From an uncultured Lachnospiraceae bacterium (lineage in GTDB: Bacteria; Bacillota; Clostridia; Lachnospirales; Lachnospiraceae): a DNA stretch of 42,628 bases. The DNA lies in contig CAOKWI010000035.1 of the NCBI GenBank assembly GCA_948473115.1, forward strand, positions 1 to 42,628. Direction: 5' to 3'. Each line of letters starts with the position of its first letter. The stretch's first letter is position 1. The position numbers and the translations under genes are program-made. Below the pieces are notes generated by a model that saw nothing but the letters and a program-made list of their open reading frames with translations, searched no databases and was not told where the DNA came from. Of this stretch, positions 41,087 to 42,628 are shown piece by piece.

Positions 41087-42544
41087 ATGGTTATGGAGTG
41101 TCTGGAGGGATATCTGTCAGAATTGAGGAAGAGGCTGCCGGATGTGGAAGTGCGGCTGAACGCCGGGGCGGACGGACAGGAGCTGAGAAACCTCAGACTG
41201 AAAATGGGATGTGAGATCCCGGAGGAACTGACCTGCCTATATCAGCGTTTTGACGGCGAGGGTATGTCAGGACTATATTTCTTTGCGGGGCTGCGGTTTC
41301 TGTCCGTGAAAGAAATCCGGCATAGATTGGACTTTTTCCAGAGTGCGGAAGCGGAATTGACTGCCCTGGGGACAAGGGCGATCCAGGAAAAGCCGATGTG
41401 CAAGCTGAACTGGCTTCCCTTTGCCTTTGATGACAGCAGGGGATGGCTTGTCATGGATCTCTCCCCGGCGGAGGGCGGCAGGACAGGCCAGATTATCACG
41501 GTGGATTACGACATGGATCAATGTTACCTGCTGGCAGGAAGCATGGATGAGTTGCTGGGGAGGATGACGGTGTGGCTCCGGGACGGCATCCTTACCGTCA
41601 ATCATGAGAATACGGAAGCCCCCTTTATTATGGAGAGGACAGGGCATCTTTTCAATTCATTGGAGGAACTGGCCTGCCTGGAACAGAGCGCGGACGCATC
41701 GGAGATTCTCCTTCCGGAGGGCTTCTGGCAGGAACGTTACAAACGCTCCTGCGTATCTGTGGGCGTTCTGGAGAAAGAGAAGAAGATGCTGCTCCAGAAG
41801 AAGGAACTGGACTGTACTCCTTTTGCTGATATGCTGAATTTGAAAGAACTGATCCTGCATGACTGTCGTCTTTTTAATCCGGAAGCCTTTGCACGGATGC
41901 CTCAGCTGAAGCGGCTGATCCTTGCCGGGTGTACCTTTGAGGGCGGGGATCTGTCAGCGCTTTCCGGTGCGCCTGCGCTGAAGGAGCTGGGGCTGAACGT
42001 GATGAGTGGGGCCGGACTGGCGCAGTTGGGCGGATTGAAGCCTTTAAAATGCCTTCAGGTGAGGGCACTGACGGACTTTAATGTAGGGGATCTGGCTTCC
42101 TTCAAGTCGCTGCAGGAGCTCCGTATTGAGAAGATGGGACTGCGGGACGCCGCGTTTCTCGGCGGAATGAAGCATTTAAAAAAGCTGGATCTGTGGGACA
42201 GTGAACTGGCTGACCTGGATTTCCTGAAAGAACTGAGGGCACTGGCGGAGTTCCATCTGACAAGGCCTGCGGAAAATGAGGACGGGCTTTCGTCAGTAAG
42301 CGGATTGTCCAAATTGAAGGAATTTATTTATCCCGTGAGGAATCTGGCTGTTTACCGGGGCAATAGCACGCTGCGGCATGTGGGGATGGCCGCCGGCATC
42401 ACAGAGGGCTTTGAGGTCTTTGCAGGAAGCGGCGTGAATAGCTTTACCCTGATAGGGGCTGTGGCAGAGGGAGAGCCGGAAAGGGTAAAGGAGCAGATGG
42501 AGAAGTATGTGGAGATCTGGTCCTGGGGCTCGCAAAAGGGATAA
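41087..42544 (+). CDS. SMI1/KNR4-like protein with C-terminal leucine-rich repeats
   Basis: A 485-residue soluble protein. The N-terminal part (about residues 5-165: LRKRLPDVEVRLNAGADGQEL ... IPEELTCLYQRFDGEG, then WLPFAFDDSRGWLVMDL) matches the SMI1/KNR4 fold used by bacterial immunity proteins. The part from about 245 to 420 is a run of LRR-type units (LKELILHDCRLFNPEAF, LKRLILAGCTF, LKELGLNVMSG, LQELRIEKMGL, LKKLDLWDSEL). ATG 41087 follows AAGGGGG (41075-41081). No toxin gene is adjacent, so an immunity role is only a possibility. It ends 84 bases before the window end, where nothing else is visible. Confidence 0.78.
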   Translation: MVMECLEGYLSELRKRLPDVEVRLNAGADGQELRNLRLKMGCEIPEELTCLYQRFDGEGMSGLYFFAGLRFLSVKEIRHRLDFFQSAEAELTALGTRAIQEKPMCKLNWLPFAFDDSRGWLVMDLSPAEGGRTGQIITVDYDMDQCYLLAGSMDELLGRMTVWLRDGILTVNHENTEAPFIMERTGHLFNSLEELACLEQSADASEILLPEGFWQERYKRSCVSVGVLEKEKKMLLQKKELDCTPFADMLNLKELILHDCRLFNPEAFARMPQLKRLILAGCTFEGGDLSALSGAPALKELGLNVMSGAGLAQLGGLKPLKCLQVRALTDFNVGDLASFKSLQELRIEKMGLRDAAFLGGMKHLKKLDLWDSELADLDFLKELRALAEFHLTRPAENEDGLSSVSGLSKLKEFIYPVRNLAVYRGNSTLRHVGMAAGITEGFEVFAGSGVNSFTLIGAVAEGEPERVKEQMEKYVEIWSWGSQKG

Positions 42545-42628
42545 GGTTTTTGAAAAGGCTTTACATGTCGTAAGCACGGAAATCAATTTTCTAAAACCTC
42601 ACAAATCTTAGAAGGTTTAAGTAAGCAA

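Overview
The window looks like chromosomal DNA of a Gram-positive gut Firmicute, most likely a Lachnospiraceae member (Clostridia). The reasons are strong AGGAGG ribosome sites, moderate-to-high GC, paired membrane-bound AraC regulators with LplB/YtcP-type ABC importers, ClpC, a VanRS-type two-component pair, and many structured intergenic repeats. The genus cannot be fixed from sequence alone. No rRNA, tRNA, CRISPR array, phage or full insertion sequence was seen. Nearly all genes lie on the + strand; one LacI regulator is on the - strand.

Layout. 1-198: tail of an unknown Gln/Pro-rich protein. 268-8058: first carbohydrate import operon (membrane AraC sensor, two LplB/YtcP-type permeases, a solute-binding lipoprotein carrying a frameshift, an alpha/beta-hydrolase esterase). 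Two copies of a ~110-nt structured element sit just before the second permease and the binding protein. 8292-11145: YtrA-type GntR repressor and ClpC. 11389-16890: small conserved protein, a terminator cluster, a 371-bp inverted-repeat element, an Rpn-like protein, RadA and a MATE pump. 17131-18048: AT-richer XRE regulator and a MITE-like repeat.

18096-32924 is the most interesting part: LacI repressor (divergent), FucI/AraA-like isomerase, split transketolase (two subunits), FGGY sugar kinase, membrane AraC sensor, binding lipoprotein, two permeases, a cytosolic apiosidase-like (DUF4038/GH140-type) glycosidase and an amidohydrolase. Together these fit import of an apiose-containing glycoside, cytosolic release of the branched pentose, isomerisation, phosphorylation and transketolase cleavage into central metabolism. 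Apiose as substrate is an inference; the genes and their order are seen directly. Candidate operators for both the LacI and the AraC regulator are visible.

33426-42544: FIST-domain sensor plus soluble chemoreceptor-like protein, a promoter-driven 31-codon small ORF, an MFS transporter, a VanR/VanS pair with a D-Ala-D-Ser-type ligase (no vanXY or vanT beside it), and an SMI1/KNR4-like protein fused to leucine-rich repeats. Intergenic regions carry a dispersed family ending in GTAACAGTTCAGCC, often just upstream of promoters, and a leader shared by the FIST and vanR genes.
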